Source: Helicobacter himalayensis
Lineage (GTDB): Bacteria > Campylobacterota > Campylobacteria > Campylobacterales > Helicobacteraceae
Assembly (NCBI RefSeq): GCF_001602095.1
Contig: NZ_CP014991.1
Location: 992,001 to 1,056,000 of the forward strand
Direction of reading: 5' to 3'
DNA length: 64,000 nucleotides
Shown: in pieces, positions 29,709 through 40,556 of the stretch
Position numbering within the stretch: position 1 is the first letter of the stretch
Layout of the letters: every line of letters begins with the position of its first letter
The notes under the pieces: model-generated
The model's database searches: none
Told to the model about the DNA's origin: nothing
What the model saw: only the letters and a program-made list of their open reading frames with translations
Position numbers and translations under genes: made by a program

Positions 29709-29923
29709 AAATTTTGCTCCAATAAAACATCTTAAATGAACTCGGATTGTAGCCTAAAAACGCTCAAACAAAATTAAGCTAGCAGCTTTCCATAACACCC
29801 ACAAACCCTAGCAAAAGCAAGCTTCAATGAAAGAATCTATTCATAATTTTACATAACTTTAGCGCATTCTCATCAAGCCAAAGTCTTGCATTTGTTGCAT
29901 CATTTCTCCTTGAAATCCACCCT

Positions 29924-30904
29924 TTATATCGGAAACACTCTTATGCTTGGGTCAAGGTTTTCCTGCAAAATATTCTCAATCGCATAAAGCGTGCCTGTCG
30001 CGCCACTCGCGCACCCACTGCACGCCCCAAGATAGCGGATATAAATATCCACATGCCCATCACTAGAATCTTTAATATCCAAAATCTCCATATTTCCGCC
30101 GTCCATCATAAGCATTGGGCGCACTTTCTCATCAATAAGAGAATCCACCACTTTTGCCCTCTGCACCATTGTCATTTCTTTAAACGCAAGCGTACCCTGC
30201 GCACTTTTAGCGACATTTTCTTTCAATTTTTCAGATTCCATTTCAGCGCGCACTTGAGCTAAAATATCCACCAAATAATATTCTCTCTTTTCGTGTCCGC
30301 CGGGTTTTACACAGCTTTTACAAAACGCGCCTGCTTTGGTGTAGTTTGTGATTTCTTCCACGCTTTTCAAATCGTTTAACCTTATCACTTCCTTAATCGT
30401 TGAAAGGCTCACGCGCGCGCACTCACACACGATGATTTCATCTTCAAAATCCTCTTCGCTTTTGCCTAGATACATTCCCGCGGCTTTTTTAATCACATCA
30501 TACGCCATCACCGAGCAGTGCATCTTTTGTCCGGGTACTGCGGGCGTATCCGGATCATCACGCAAGGCATATTCGACATCAAGATTTGTGATTTTTACCG
30601 CGTCTTGCACCTTTTTACCAAGGCAGAGCTCCACCATCATATCACTACTTGCAATCGCCGTCCCACAGCCAAAACTCTTAAATTTCGCGTCAATAATTCT
30701 ATCCTCAGAATCCACCAACCAATACAGCCTTACCGCATCACCACAAGATTCTGCGCCATAATCTGCCACGATGAGTTTTGCGCCCTTTGCATCAGCGTCT
30801 TTTTGCGTCAAAACACCCAAATGCGTTGGATTATCCATTCTGTCACTTACTTTTTGGCTATATGCATCCCACAACGCCCCACCTAATAAATCATTTTTTG
30901 CCAT
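29924..30904 (-). CDS. nifU: NifU-like Fe-S cluster scaffold
   Basis: 326 residues with all three NifU parts: IscU-like N-terminus (DAYSQKVSDRMDNPTHLG, with conserved Cys in AESCGDAVRLYW and FGCGTAIASSDM), a central [2Fe-2S] part (CECARVS and CKSCVKPGG), and a C-terminal Nfu domain with GACSGCASGATGTL. Assembles clusters with NifS. Ends the nifS-lipoprotein-nifU set on the minus strand. Confidence 0.93.
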   Translation of the reverse strand: MAKNDLLGGALWDAYSQKVSDRMDNPTHLGVLTQKDADAKGAKLIVADYGAESCGDAVRLYWLVDSEDRIIDAKFKSFGCGTAIASSDMMVELCLGKKVQDAVKITNLDVEYALRDDPDTPAVPGQKMHCSVMAYDVIKKAAGMYLGKSEEDFEDEIIVCECARVSLSTIKEVIRLNDLKSVEEITNYTKAGAFCKSCVKPGGHEKREYYLVDILAQVRAEMESEKLKENVAKSAQGTLAFKEMTMVQRAKVVDSLIDEKVRPMLMMDGGNMEILDIKDSSDGHVDIYIRYLGACSGCASGATGTLYAIENILQENLDPSIRVFPI

Positions 30905-31000
30905 TGTGTTCCTTTCAAATGTTTGTTGTTCTAAATTTAATGAACTTTTATAAAAATTCTGCTAACAGATTCTAAACATATTAAAACTTAGGATATCGCT

Positions 31001-31642
31001 CTATTGTGTTTGTTTATTGGCTCTTAGTTTTGTGAGACTAACATCACCCTTAAATTCCTTTCCTATAAGTCCAACTAGATATTTCACAATATCTAGTTGA
31101 TATTTTTCGTAAATTGAAATATCTGCACTGAGAAAGCCAAACCATATCATGCTTGGAGTTTCGCTCTCATCCATTAAACAATGAACAGCTATCCCTATGT
31201 TTTGAAGCACGATACTCACAGTATAAACATTTGTTATCGGTATGCTCGTGGTTGTCGTGACTGTCCTACCAGGATTAAAACCGTAGCCCGTGTATGAAGA
31301 ACTAGGTATATAGGTGCTACTTTGTCTAGTCTGATAGCTTGTATAACTTCCTGTGTAACTAGATGAGGAGACATCAAGCGAGAAAGTTACAAAACACCTC
31401 GATTCTTGTCGTTCTACATTGAAGCCCAAAATACCAAATCCCTGTTCAACCATCGTTTCAGCTAATAAGATTCCAAACTTTTTATCCTTAATGGTCGGAT
31501 TACTCCCGATATATATTGCCAATGGCTCTTGTGGGTCAAAAGATATTTGTGGGTCAAGCTGTGTGGAATAATACACGCTCGAACACGCACCAAAATATAC
31601 ACAGAAAAACAACAATAGACTACTTATGCTACAGATTTTCAA
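31001..31642 (-). CDS. Outer-membrane or periplasmic lipoprotein, unknown function
   Basis: 213 residues. A signal peptide ending in a lipobox (FFCVYFGACSS, Cys20) marks a lipoprotein. The middle is Ser/Tyr/Thr-rich (SSSYTGSYTSYQTRQ). It recalls DUF4136-type lipoproteins, but I do not recognise the family. Odd position: it starts 5 bases after the nifS stop and separates nifS from nifU, which usually adjoin in Helicobacter. Confidence 0.6.
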   Translation of the reverse strand: MKICSISSLLLFFCVYFGACSSVYYSTQLDPQISFDPQEPLAIYIGSNPTIKDKKFGILLAETMVEQGFGILGFNVERQESRCFVTFSLDVSSSSYTGSYTSYQTRQSSTYIPSSSYTGYGFNPGRTVTTTTSIPITNVYTVSIVLQNIGIAVHCLMDESETPSMIWFGFLSADISIYEKYQLDIVKYLVGLIGKEFKGDVSLTKLRANKQTQ

Positions 31643-31646
31643 CTAG

Positions 31647-32825
<1,179 letters not shown>

Positions 32826-32974
32826 CTAATATTTGTGTCTTTTTTCGGTATCATCGGCTTTTTAGCCATTTGAAAACTTATTGTGTTGCCTACAAGAAAC
32901 GAGGCGGATTTTACACAATGTTTATTAATTAATTTTGACTTCAATTAAAAATTTTCCTTGAAAAAATATTTAGT

Positions 32975-32992
32975 AAGGAATCTTATTTGCTT
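32975..32992 (+). promoter_or_regulatory. Sigma54 (RpoN) promoter for flgL
   Basis: AAGGAATCTTATTTGCTT has the GG/GC pair with the exact 12-base step (GG 32977-32978, GC 32989-32990) of -24/-12 elements. It lies about 126 bases upstream of flgL in a 304-base spacer. Many hook and rod genes of Helicobacter are RpoN-dependent. A TACAAT box near 33085 is a second possible promoter. Confidence 0.6.
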
Positions 32993-33117
32993 AGTAAAAG
33001 TTTGTGAAGAATTACCGAAACTTAATGGATCAAAATCCAAGGACGGATTCTAAAACGCTAGATTCTAAAGATTTAGCGCGATACAATGCCTATTTAGCTT
33101 AATTCTAGGGAGAGAAT

Positions 33118-35682
33118 ATGCGTATCACTTTTGGCACAAAATATAATCAAATGAACTACTATCAATCCACTATGCAGCAAAAGCTCTCAGACATCAATAC
33201 AAAAATTGCCTCTGGTTTAAAAATCCAATATGGCTACCAAGATAGCTCGGTTTTCAATCAGAATCTAAAGCTTGAATACGAGGAACTCACGCTCGATCAA
33301 GGGATTGACAACTCAAATACCGCCTACACACGTACGCTTAATACCGACAAAGCCTTAAGCGAACTTTCAGAAACTGCCCTGCAATTTAATACAAAGCTTA
33401 TCCAAGCGGCAAATGATATTCACTCACCTGCCTCACGCGAGGCGATTGCAAGGGATTTGGAAAAACTTAAAGAGCATATGCTAAGTATCGCAAATACTTC
33501 TATCGGTGGGGAATTTCTCTTTGCAGGAAGCAATGTAAAAATCCGCCCATTTACGGAAAATGGTGAGTATAAAGGCAACGACGAAAGACTTGAGACGCTT
33601 ATAAGCTCAAATAATCTTATGCCTTATAACATTACCGGACAAGAGTTATTTTTCGGGCGAGATTCTGATAGTTGTAAAAGTATCACAACAAATATCCGCA
33701 AACTTAATCAAAGCAAGCTCAACCCCGACATAATGGATAGAATCCGCCGCGGCGACATACCTGAAGAAGTGTATATCAAGGAAGGCGACACCTTGCGTGA
33801 TTTGATAGGTGATGATGACAGAGATACGACAAATAATGGCAAGGAATTTTTCTATATGCGTGGTGTGCGCCCAGATGGCACGAGCTTTAAGAGTAAATTT
33901 TCCTTTGATGTGGGTTATAGTGATGAAAAAAATGCCACACGCGTGCAGGACTTGCTGGAAAAAATCGGCAGAGAATTTGGCAATACAACAAAAAATAAAG
34001 TCGTTGATGTGCGTATGAATTATTGGGGTGAGATTGAAATCAAAAACCTTGACCCGGGTAACGCAAACATTGATTTTCACCTCATCTCAAGCAATGCGGA
34101 TGTAGAAAATGTAGATGATTTACAAAAAATGGGTGCGCGCGTTACAAGCTTCCAAAAAAGCCCATTTTTAGGCTCATACACGCAAAGCCATTTAGAATCT
34201 GTGCGCGATAATTACGACCATAGAATCTCCACTTTGCCTAGTGCTTTCCTCACCAAAGACAATGTGCCAGCCACGCTCACAACAAGGATTAGGGATATTT
34301 TCCCACCTGAAATTGATACACTCATCTTTGCAGGCACGCGCCCAAACACAAATGATGGTAAGGTAGATTCTGCGCCGATTGAGAATCTGCAAATAAACAT
34401 CGATGATAATATGCAGGTGCGCGACTTACTAAAGGCTATCAGCCTGCATTTTGGTGGAAAACTAGAGGGCGAAATCATCAACGGCGAACTAACTTTTAGG
34501 GATAATAATGTGCGCAATAGAGATACTGATATGCTCGAGCCGCCTTTTAATGGAGAGAGTGGCTTTAGTATCAATCTCACGACTTTTTCGCGTGGTATGG
34601 AAAGTCAAGGCATACGCAATGACTACAAAATGGAGTACGACAGAGTGAGCTTTGAAAATCGTGGCTCTAAGCTTATTTCAAATGTGCAGCAGATTCTTAA
34701 AGGAGGTATGGGCTTTGCCACTGATGAGACGAAGCTTTCTGAAGTTGCAGGGGGAAGCATTGATGGGCAGGTATATAATCTTGACTTAAGCGATCATAAC
34801 GGCATTCCAATCTTTGCAAAAGTAGAATTTAGCAATGCGCAAGGCTCGTTTCTTGTATTACCAAATCCAGACTTTGACCCTACAAAGCCAGAAAGCGCCG
34901 AGCTTAGAATCCCGCTTTATAATCCCCACGATGAGCCACCAGCGATAAATCTCACAAAGGCTGATGATGTAACTTACCGCCAGCTTATGGATTCCATAGG
35001 TATCGCACTAAATTTCACAAACAAAGATTCTCAAAGCTATCTAAACACGCTCTTGCAAGATGGCACACCAACACAGGAGGGCAAAAAAGCCTATGAGGAG
35101 CTTATCAAAGCGTATAAAAGTCGTATGGAAGTCGAACTCACGCCACAGGGCAAAATGGAGATAAAAGACACAATGCGCTCAATCTCACGAATGCAATTTA
35201 TGATTTACAACGCGCAAAGCAATGAGTTTTCCGATGATGCCTTGCGCAATCATCGCAGTTTTCTTACTTTTAACGCAAATAATGCGCTGACAATCGACCA
35301 GCCTGATGTGAGTATTTTCGAAGGGATTGATGAGATTATTACTGCGGTGCGTAGCGGAATCTACCGCCCTGACAACTTTGGGGAAAACTACACCCCAAAT
35401 ATGCGCAATATTGGGATTCAAAACAGCATCGAGCTTTTTGGGCATTTTAGTAACCATATCGAAAAGATGATTGCTCAAAATGGCGCGCATGGCAGGAGTT
35501 TTCAAAACGCTATCCGCCGCAATGAAGTGCTAAAAGTGCAAATTGCCTCAATCAAAAGTGATAACATAGGCACAGATGTCGCGCAAACTTATAATCATTT
35601 CTCAAATCTCACAACAAACTATAATGCCGTGCTTTCCTCTACAAGCCGCATTAATCAAATGTCGCTGGTGAATTACCTATGA
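33118..35682 (+). CDS. flgL: Flagellar hook-associated protein 3 (FlgL)
   Basis: 854 residues, like the very long FlgL of Helicobacter (about 830 residues) and unlike the ~300 of enterobacteria. N-terminus MRITFGTKYNQMNYYQSTMQ and the heptad-rich D0 helix, then GEFLFAGSNVKIRPF, and a C-terminal D0 helix LKVQIASIKSDNIGTDVAQT ending in LSSTSRINQMSLVNYL. A large variable insert forms the middle. RBS GGGAGAG 5-11 bases before the ATG. Confidence 0.93.
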   Translation: MRITFGTKYNQMNYYQSTMQQKLSDINTKIASGLKIQYGYQDSSVFNQNLKLEYEELTLDQGIDNSNTAYTRTLNTDKALSELSETALQFNTKLIQAANDIHSPASREAIARDLEKLKEHMLSIANTSIGGEFLFAGSNVKIRPFTENGEYKGNDERLETLISSNNLMPYNITGQELFFGRDSDSCKSITTNIRKLNQSKLNPDIMDRIRRGDIPEEVYIKEGDTLRDLIGDDDRDTTNNGKEFFYMRGVRPDGTSFKSKFSFDVGYSDEKNATRVQDLLEKIGREFGNTTKNKVVDVRMNYWGEIEIKNLDPGNANIDFHLISSNADVENVDDLQKMGARVTSFQKSPFLGSYTQSHLESVRDNYDHRISTLPSAFLTKDNVPATLTTRIRDIFPPEIDTLIFAGTRPNTNDGKVDSAPIENLQINIDDNMQVRDLLKAISLHFGGKLEGEIINGELTFRDNNVRNRDTDMLEPPFNGESGFSINLTTFSRGMESQGIRNDYKMEYDRVSFENRGSKLISNVQQILKGGMGFATDETKLSEVAGGSIDGQVYNLDLSDHNGIPIFAKVEFSNAQGSFLVLPNPDFDPTKPESAELRIPLYNPHDEPPAINLTKADDVTYRQLMDSIGIALNFTNKDSQSYLNTLLQDGTPTQEGKKAYEELIKAYKSRMEVELTPQGKMEIKDTMRSISRMQFMIYNAQSNEFSDDALRNHRSFLTFNANNALTIDQPDVSIFEGIDEIITAVRSGIYRPDNFGENYTPNMRNIGIQNSIELFGHFSNHIEKMIAQNGAHGRSFQNAIRRNEVLKVQIASIKSDNIGTDVAQTYNHFSNLTTNYNAVLSSTSRINQMSLVNYL

Positions 35683-36452
35683 AAAATATTCCAATCATTA
35701 AATACGAACATATCCGCGATATGGCGGATTCTCACAGCATAAGAGTGAAGGAGTTTGAATCTCAAATCGCCTATCTTAAGAAAAGGGGCTATGAGTTTTT
35801 AAGTCTTGATGAGTTTAGCGCGCGTAAAATGCAAAAAGAGCCTTTGAATGAAAAATGTGTGCTTGTGATTTTTGAAGGTGGGTGGAGAGATTTTTATGAA
35901 AATGCCTATCCGATTTTAAAGCATTTTTGGGCGAAGGCGGGCGTTTTCATCGCGACAGAATGGATTGAGGAATCTAGTATTCAAGCGCTCAAAGAGCCAA
36001 ATATGGCGGATTCTCACTTGTCGCATAATGAAGCGATTTTAGCCCTAGCGCAAAATCCACGTAGTGTGGTTTGCACTTGGGAAGAATTGCGCGTATGTAG
36101 TGGGCTTATCAGCTTTGGATCGATGACGCATACTTATCAGCTCTCAAACTTTGTGCGTAAGCCGTGGCACGAGGACGCAAAGCTTTCAAAAGATTTGATT
36201 GCTAAGAATCTTAAGAGTAATACTACACATCTTTTATGGCCTCGTGGGCAGTGGGACCAAAACCTCCTGCGCACAGCCAAAACACTTGGATTCGCTAGCT
36301 TTTACACCGCGCAAAATGGCACAAACTTCCAAGGCACAAGCCTTGAAGCAAACAACATCATCACGCCCACAAATAGCCTCTTTACGCTCAAAAAGCAACT
36401 TTTTGTGTATTCTAGCAGTTTGAGCTTGAAGCTATTTAGGTGGTTGTTATGA
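35679..36452 (+). CDS. NodB-like polysaccharide deacetylase homolog with degenerate active site
   Basis: 257 residues, start overlapping the flgL stop by 4 bases (ATGA), so translationally coupled. Fold cues: IKYEHIRD, FESQIAYLKKRGYEFLSLDE, GVFIATEWI, HLLWPRGQWDQNLLRTAKTLGFASFY. The usual TFDDG motif is VIFEGGW here and the metal-binding H-x3-5-H motif is GSMTHTYQL with one histidine missing, so catalysis is doubtful. Could be a structural or binding protein linked to the hook. Confidence 0.65.
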   Translation: MKNIPIIKYEHIRDMADSHSIRVKEFESQIAYLKKRGYEFLSLDEFSARKMQKEPLNEKCVLVIFEGGWRDFYENAYPILKHFWAKAGVFIATEWIEESSIQALKEPNMADSHLSHNEAILALAQNPRSVVCTWEELRVCSGLISFGSMTHTYQLSNFVRKPWHEDAKLSKDLIAKNLKSNTTHLLWPRGQWDQNLLRTAKTLGFASFYTAQNGTNFQGTSLEANNIITPTNSLFTLKKQLFVYSSSLSLKLFRWLL

Positions 36453-36538
36453 AATTTAAAAGCTCCGTAATTTAAGCCTAGCTTATCAAAACCAAAACTA
36501 AAAGTTAGCAAACAAATAAAACAAAGAAACTTCATCAT
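36453..36538 (-). CDS. Short ORF beginning with a signal peptide, probably truncated
   Basis: An ATG at 36538 with AAGGAGA 7-13 bases upstream starts MMKFLCFICLLTFSFGFDKL, a convincing signal peptide. The reading continues to 36302 but lies antisense over the deacetylase gene there. It may be the left-over 5' end of an exported protein cut when the island formed. Confidence 0.3.
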
Positions 36539-36585
36539 ATTATTTCTCCTTGCAGTGTCAAAATGGCATTACACTACAAATACCA

Positions 36586-37921
36586 CTATACAAGATTGCT
36601 TGCCACAAGTTCGGCTTGAGCTAGGATTCTATTTGTTGCGAGTTTTTGCATATCTGGCGGATAGCCATACTTGTTTAGCACCCTTTTAACCGCTACCTTT
36701 AGCTTAGCACGCACACTCTCTTTGTGCTGCCAATCTAGCGTAACATTGCGCTTTAGAGTCTCAAAAATAGCTATGGCAAGTTCTTTTAGCTCATTCTTGC
36801 TCATCACTTCTTTTGCGCTCTCATTTTTGGCAATCACCTCATAAAAGGCGTATTCATACTCCTTTAGCCCCATATCCTCTCTTTGTTTGTCGCTAGAGAT
36901 TAACTCTTTGCTTAATGCAATAAGCTCTTCTATGGCTTGTGTAACACTAAGGAGGTTGTTTTGGTATTTTTGCATTGTCTTTTGAAGTCGCTCTATAAGG
37001 CTTTTAGCGGAGAGTGCGGAACAAAGACGCGCTTTTAGCTCATCGTTTAAAAGCTTTTGTAAAGTCTGCAAAGCAAGGTTTTTGTGCTTATGGGAGGCAA
37101 TTTCATTTAAAAATTCCTCTGATAAAATAGAAAGATTTGGCTTTGCAATCCCTGTGCTATCTAAAATATTCACCACCCCATCACTCACAATCGCGTCATT
37201 GATGATTTGTTTTATCGTGCTTTGTGCTATAAGGGATTCGCTCTCCTTGTCTCTTTCGTATTTTTTCAAAGTCCTTTTAATGATGTCAAAAAATGCTACA
37301 TCTTTTGCGATTTTCTCTGCTTCCACGCAAGGCAGAGCCATTGCATAGGATTTTAGAAGCCTTGTTGCATTATCTAAAAATCGCTTTTTGCCATTTTCTT
37401 GGGCTAAGATATATTCTAAAACTTGGGCGATAAACTGATATTGTTTATCCCGCGCTTGAAGTGTAAAGTATTGCAAATAGTCAATTTCTTGTAGCATTTG
37501 AGCGGTGATTTCATAGTTTTCTTGCATTTTTTCTATGATTTTTGTCTTATTTTACACAAACTCGCCCTTACCTCCGCTTTGAGTATAAAATTCTAGGGCA
37601 TTTTTAAGCTCATTTGCAATTCCTAAATAATCCACAATCAGTCCTGCGGGTTTGTCTTTATACACAAGATTTACCCTCGCTATGGCTTGCATAAGATTAT
37701 GTCCGCTTAAAAATTTGTCCATATAAAGCGTATGCAGCGGTGGCACATCAAAGCCTGTAAGCCACATATCGCAGACAATCACCATTTCTAGCCCACTATC
37801 AATACTTTTAAACCTTTTTGCAATCTCACTTCTTTGCGCCTTGCTCGTGTGGTGTTTGCTAATCTTATCGCCATCAGCACTACTTGCGGTAATGATAACT
37901 TTAAATATCTTTTGCAAAAAG
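36586..37921 (-). pseudogene. hsdR: hsdR 3' half (type I restriction subunit), broken
   Basis: Two fragments. 37921-37552 holds [37 protein letters not shown] and [20 protein letters not shown], the last helicase motifs of HsdR. 37527-36586 (313 residues) holds the C-terminal helical domain (DFVxx-type YEYAFYEVIAKN, VRAKLKVAVKRVLNKYGYPP). They are split by a stop near 37552. The nuclease and first helicase domain are absent; the place where they should be is taken by the HepT/MntA pair. Confidence 0.82.
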
Positions 37922-38203
37922 CATAATGCCTTGTGTGTCAATCTCACTTTTGAGCGCATTATCTGCCTTCGCATAATCTACAATATCCACGAAAAAGGGG
38001 AGATTAGAATCCTCAAACTCTGCCTTGATTTTGGCGATGAGTTTTATATTAATGTCGCCTTTTAGGGCAATATCTATATCACTTGTTGGCTTAAGTGTCC
38101 CTCTTGCGCGTGAGCCAAACAAAAAAGCGTGAGTAATGGCTTGATGTGGTTCTAAAATCTCTTGAATGATTCCCAAATATTTTTCTGAAAGTTCGCAATT
38201 CAT
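37901..38203 (-). CDS. mntA: MntA-like minimal nucleotidyltransferase (antitoxin)
   Basis: 100 residues with the motif [15 protein letters not shown], an exact GS-X10-DXD as in MNT antitoxins. MntA adds AMP to the HEPN toxin to silence it. It overlaps the HEPN gene by 4 bases (ATGA). The 3' end runs into the hsdR fragment. Confidence 0.8.
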   Translation of the reverse strand: MNCELSEKYLGIIQEILEPHQAITHAFLFGSRARGTLKPTSDIDIALKGDINIKLIAKIKAEFEDSNLPFFVDIVDYAKADNALKSEIDTQGIMLFAKDI

Positions 38204-38595
38204 GGGTGAGCCTTGAGGGTCTCGTATAAATCCCGCACGAGCGGATAAAAATCCTCTAAAATATAGCGCACATTCTCATCAAGCGCACTTTGCGTGTAGG
38301 TATGGCTTGTGATATTTCGCATTGCGAGTGCCTCTAGCCATTTTTCACAATCTTGCAAAAGCTCGTATTCAAAGGCTCTTCTTATGCTTTCTCTTGGACT
38401 TTTGATTTCAAAGCCTTCGTTTTCTAGGAAATCTTTAAGCACTTTCCAGCAAAGCTCTATGAGCACCTCAAATCTTTGGATAATGCCCTCTTTTTCTAGA
38501 TTTGAGAAAGTCCGATTTTCTTGCTCCTTGACTTCATAGAGATTCAAAAAGGCTCTTTGGAAAAATTCAAATCTTTGCTTGAATCGCTTATTCAT
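38200..38595 (-). CDS. hepT: HepT-like HEPN protein (toxin)
   Basis: 131 residues, all helical, resembling the HI0074 substrate-binding family. RNITSHTY matches the RX4HXY catalytic motif of HepT-type RNases exactly. Together with mntA it forms a complete HEPN-MNT toxin-antitoxin pair that sits between hsdM and hsdR remnants. Confidence 0.8.
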   Translation of the reverse strand: MNKRFKQRFEFFQRAFLNLYEVKEQENRTFSNLEKEGIIQRFEVLIELCWKVLKDFLENEGFEIKSPRESIRRAFEYELLQDCEKWLEALAMRNITSHTYTQSALDENVRYILEDFYPLVRDLYETLKAHP

Positions 38596-38607
38596 TGTTG
38601 ATTGTCC

Positions 38608-40343
38608 TTAACTATCACAAAATTCTCCACCTATCAAAGCAAGATTTTCTAAAATCCTGTGGTTAAGCTCTTGTTCCTCTTTGATTTGGGATTCTAGCTC
38701 TGCTTTTAAGTGCGTAAATTCTGCTTCAAAGTCGAAGTCTTGCTCACTCTCTTCTAAGCCTACAAATCGCCCGGGCGTCAAGGTGTAACCAAGTGCGGCG
38801 ACTTCTTGTAGGGAGGCGGATTTGCAAAAGCCCTTGATGTCGGCATAAGGCGGGGTGGATTCTAAACTTTTAGAATCTTGCTTGGATTTTATATGTTGGG
38901 ATTCTTCGCTTGTTGAGATTCTTCGGGCTTTGCCCTCAGAATGACAAAAGGGAGAGTCAGTATGACAAGTGGGAGTTTTGTCATATTGCCCCATCTTGTC
39001 ATATTTGCTAGTGAGGGTGAAATCCTTGCGGATTGCACGAGGCGAAGCCGAAATATCCGTATTAGAATCTTTTAAATGGGATTCTGCGTGCGCTTTTTGC
39101 GCTTTTTGCCACGCGTGGTAAGTTTGACTTATCTTTAAATATCCTCATTGGTTAAAATACGATTTTTGCGATTAATGAGCTACCCACAATTTCTTGCGTC
39201 TATGAAAAGGATTTCTTTATTTGTTTTGGAGCGGCGGATAAACCACAGGCAAGCGGGGATTTGTGTGTTTAAGAAAAGCTTCGCAGGGAGATTTACAATA
39301 CAGTCAATGAGATTAGATTCTATTAAATTTTTGCGTATCTCGCCCTCTGTTGCGGTGTTGCTTGTAAGGCTACCTTTTGCAAGGACAAATCCCGCCACGC
39401 CTTTGGGAGCTAGATGATAGAAAAAGTGCTGTATCCACGCATAATTCGCGTTTGTAGAAGGTGGTGTGCCAAACTTCCAACGTCCATCTTGCTTTAAGAG
39501 TTCGCCACTATAATCAGAATCGTTAAAAGGAGGATTTGCAATGACAAAATCCGACTTTAAGTCCTTGTGTGCGTCGTTTAAGAAACTGCCCTCGCTATTC
39601 CATTTCACTTGACTAGAGTCAATTTGCCTAATGGCAAGGTTCATTTTAGCTAGTCGCCATGTCGTTTGGTTGCTCTCTTGTCCTAGCATAGAGATGTCAT
39701 CAATATTGCCTCGATGAGATTGCACGAAAAGCTCACTTTGCACAAACATTCCACCACTGCCACAGCAGGGGTCAAACACGCGCTCCTTGTAAGGCTCTAG
39801 CATCGCAATAAGAAGCTACAACGCTTTTTGGAGTGTAAAATTGCCCACCCTTTTTGCCCTCGCTTAATGCAAACTCGCCTAAGAAATATTCAAAAATATG
39901 CCCTAAAATATCGCACTTTGCGCAGTCACCCTGCAAAGAGGGATTAGAGAGCAAGTCAATAAGCCACCTAAGCAAATGGAATCTAGATTCTCCTTAGCAT
40001 AGACTTTGGGCAAAACGCCTTTGAGGCTTGGGTTTTCTGCCTCTATGGTTTGCATTGCATTATCTAAAAAGGTGCCGATGCTGCTTTGCTTGGCGTTTTC
40101 CATAATGTAGCCCCAGCGCGCCTTTGGTGGCACGAAAAATGCGTTATACGCAAGGTATTCGTCTCTATATTCAATGTCTCCGCCCTCATTTTGCACTTTC
40201 TTAAAAGTGGCTTGGAAGCTATCAGAAATGTATTTTAAGAAAACTAAGCCTAAAACAATGTGCTTGTATTCAGTGGCGTCAATGTTTTTGCGCAGTTTGT
40301 CCGCAGATTTAAAAAGTGTTTGAGCTAAAATTTTATGCGTCAT
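38608..40343 (-). pseudogene. hsdM: hsdM (type I methyltransferase), broken by several frameshifts
   Basis: Reading from 40343: N-terminal domain KLRKNIDATEYKHIVLGLVF; shift near 39985; LSEGKKGGQFYTPKSVV; shift near 39805; [14 protein letters not shown] and the catalytic [10 protein letters not shown] (N6-adenine type); stop after IDARNCG near 39180; another shift near 39140; then YHAWQK and the C-terminal GYTLTPGRFVGLEE. hsdS is missing. An extra segment at about 38899-38972 is a small repeat inserted in frame. Not functional. Confidence 0.85.
38899..38972. repeat. Small dispersed palindromic repeat inside hsdM remnant
   Basis: On the minus strand, TGTCATTCTGAGGGCAAAGC followed by CCGAAGAATCTC is the widespread small repeat that, when translated, gives CHSE-ARRISTSEES peptides. 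Nearby TGTCAT copies (38950-39003) suggest short tandem derivatives. Confidence 0.45.
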
Positions 40344-40455
40344 TGAGGAGCCTTTTTAAAGTGGAATCCTTTAATTTTGACATAATTTTACTTATAAATA
40401 AATGCTTAAAATAAATATACTTTCTATTATGAAAATACTTCTCTAGCAAAAGGCT

Positions 40456-40473
40456 CAATCCCCTTAGGGATTG
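40456..40473. terminator. Hairpin between the GmrSD-like gene and hsdM remnant
   Basis: CAATCCC-CTTA-GGGATTG, a perfect 7-bp stem with a 4-base loop, 84 bases past the 585-residue gene. The rest of 40344-40556 shows nothing. Confidence 0.4.
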
Positions 40474-40556
40474 GCTGGATTGTTTTGATTATCTGCATTG
40501 ACACAATACGCGGATACTCCTCCACCTCATGTTTTTATTGCATAATAGCCCTAGTG

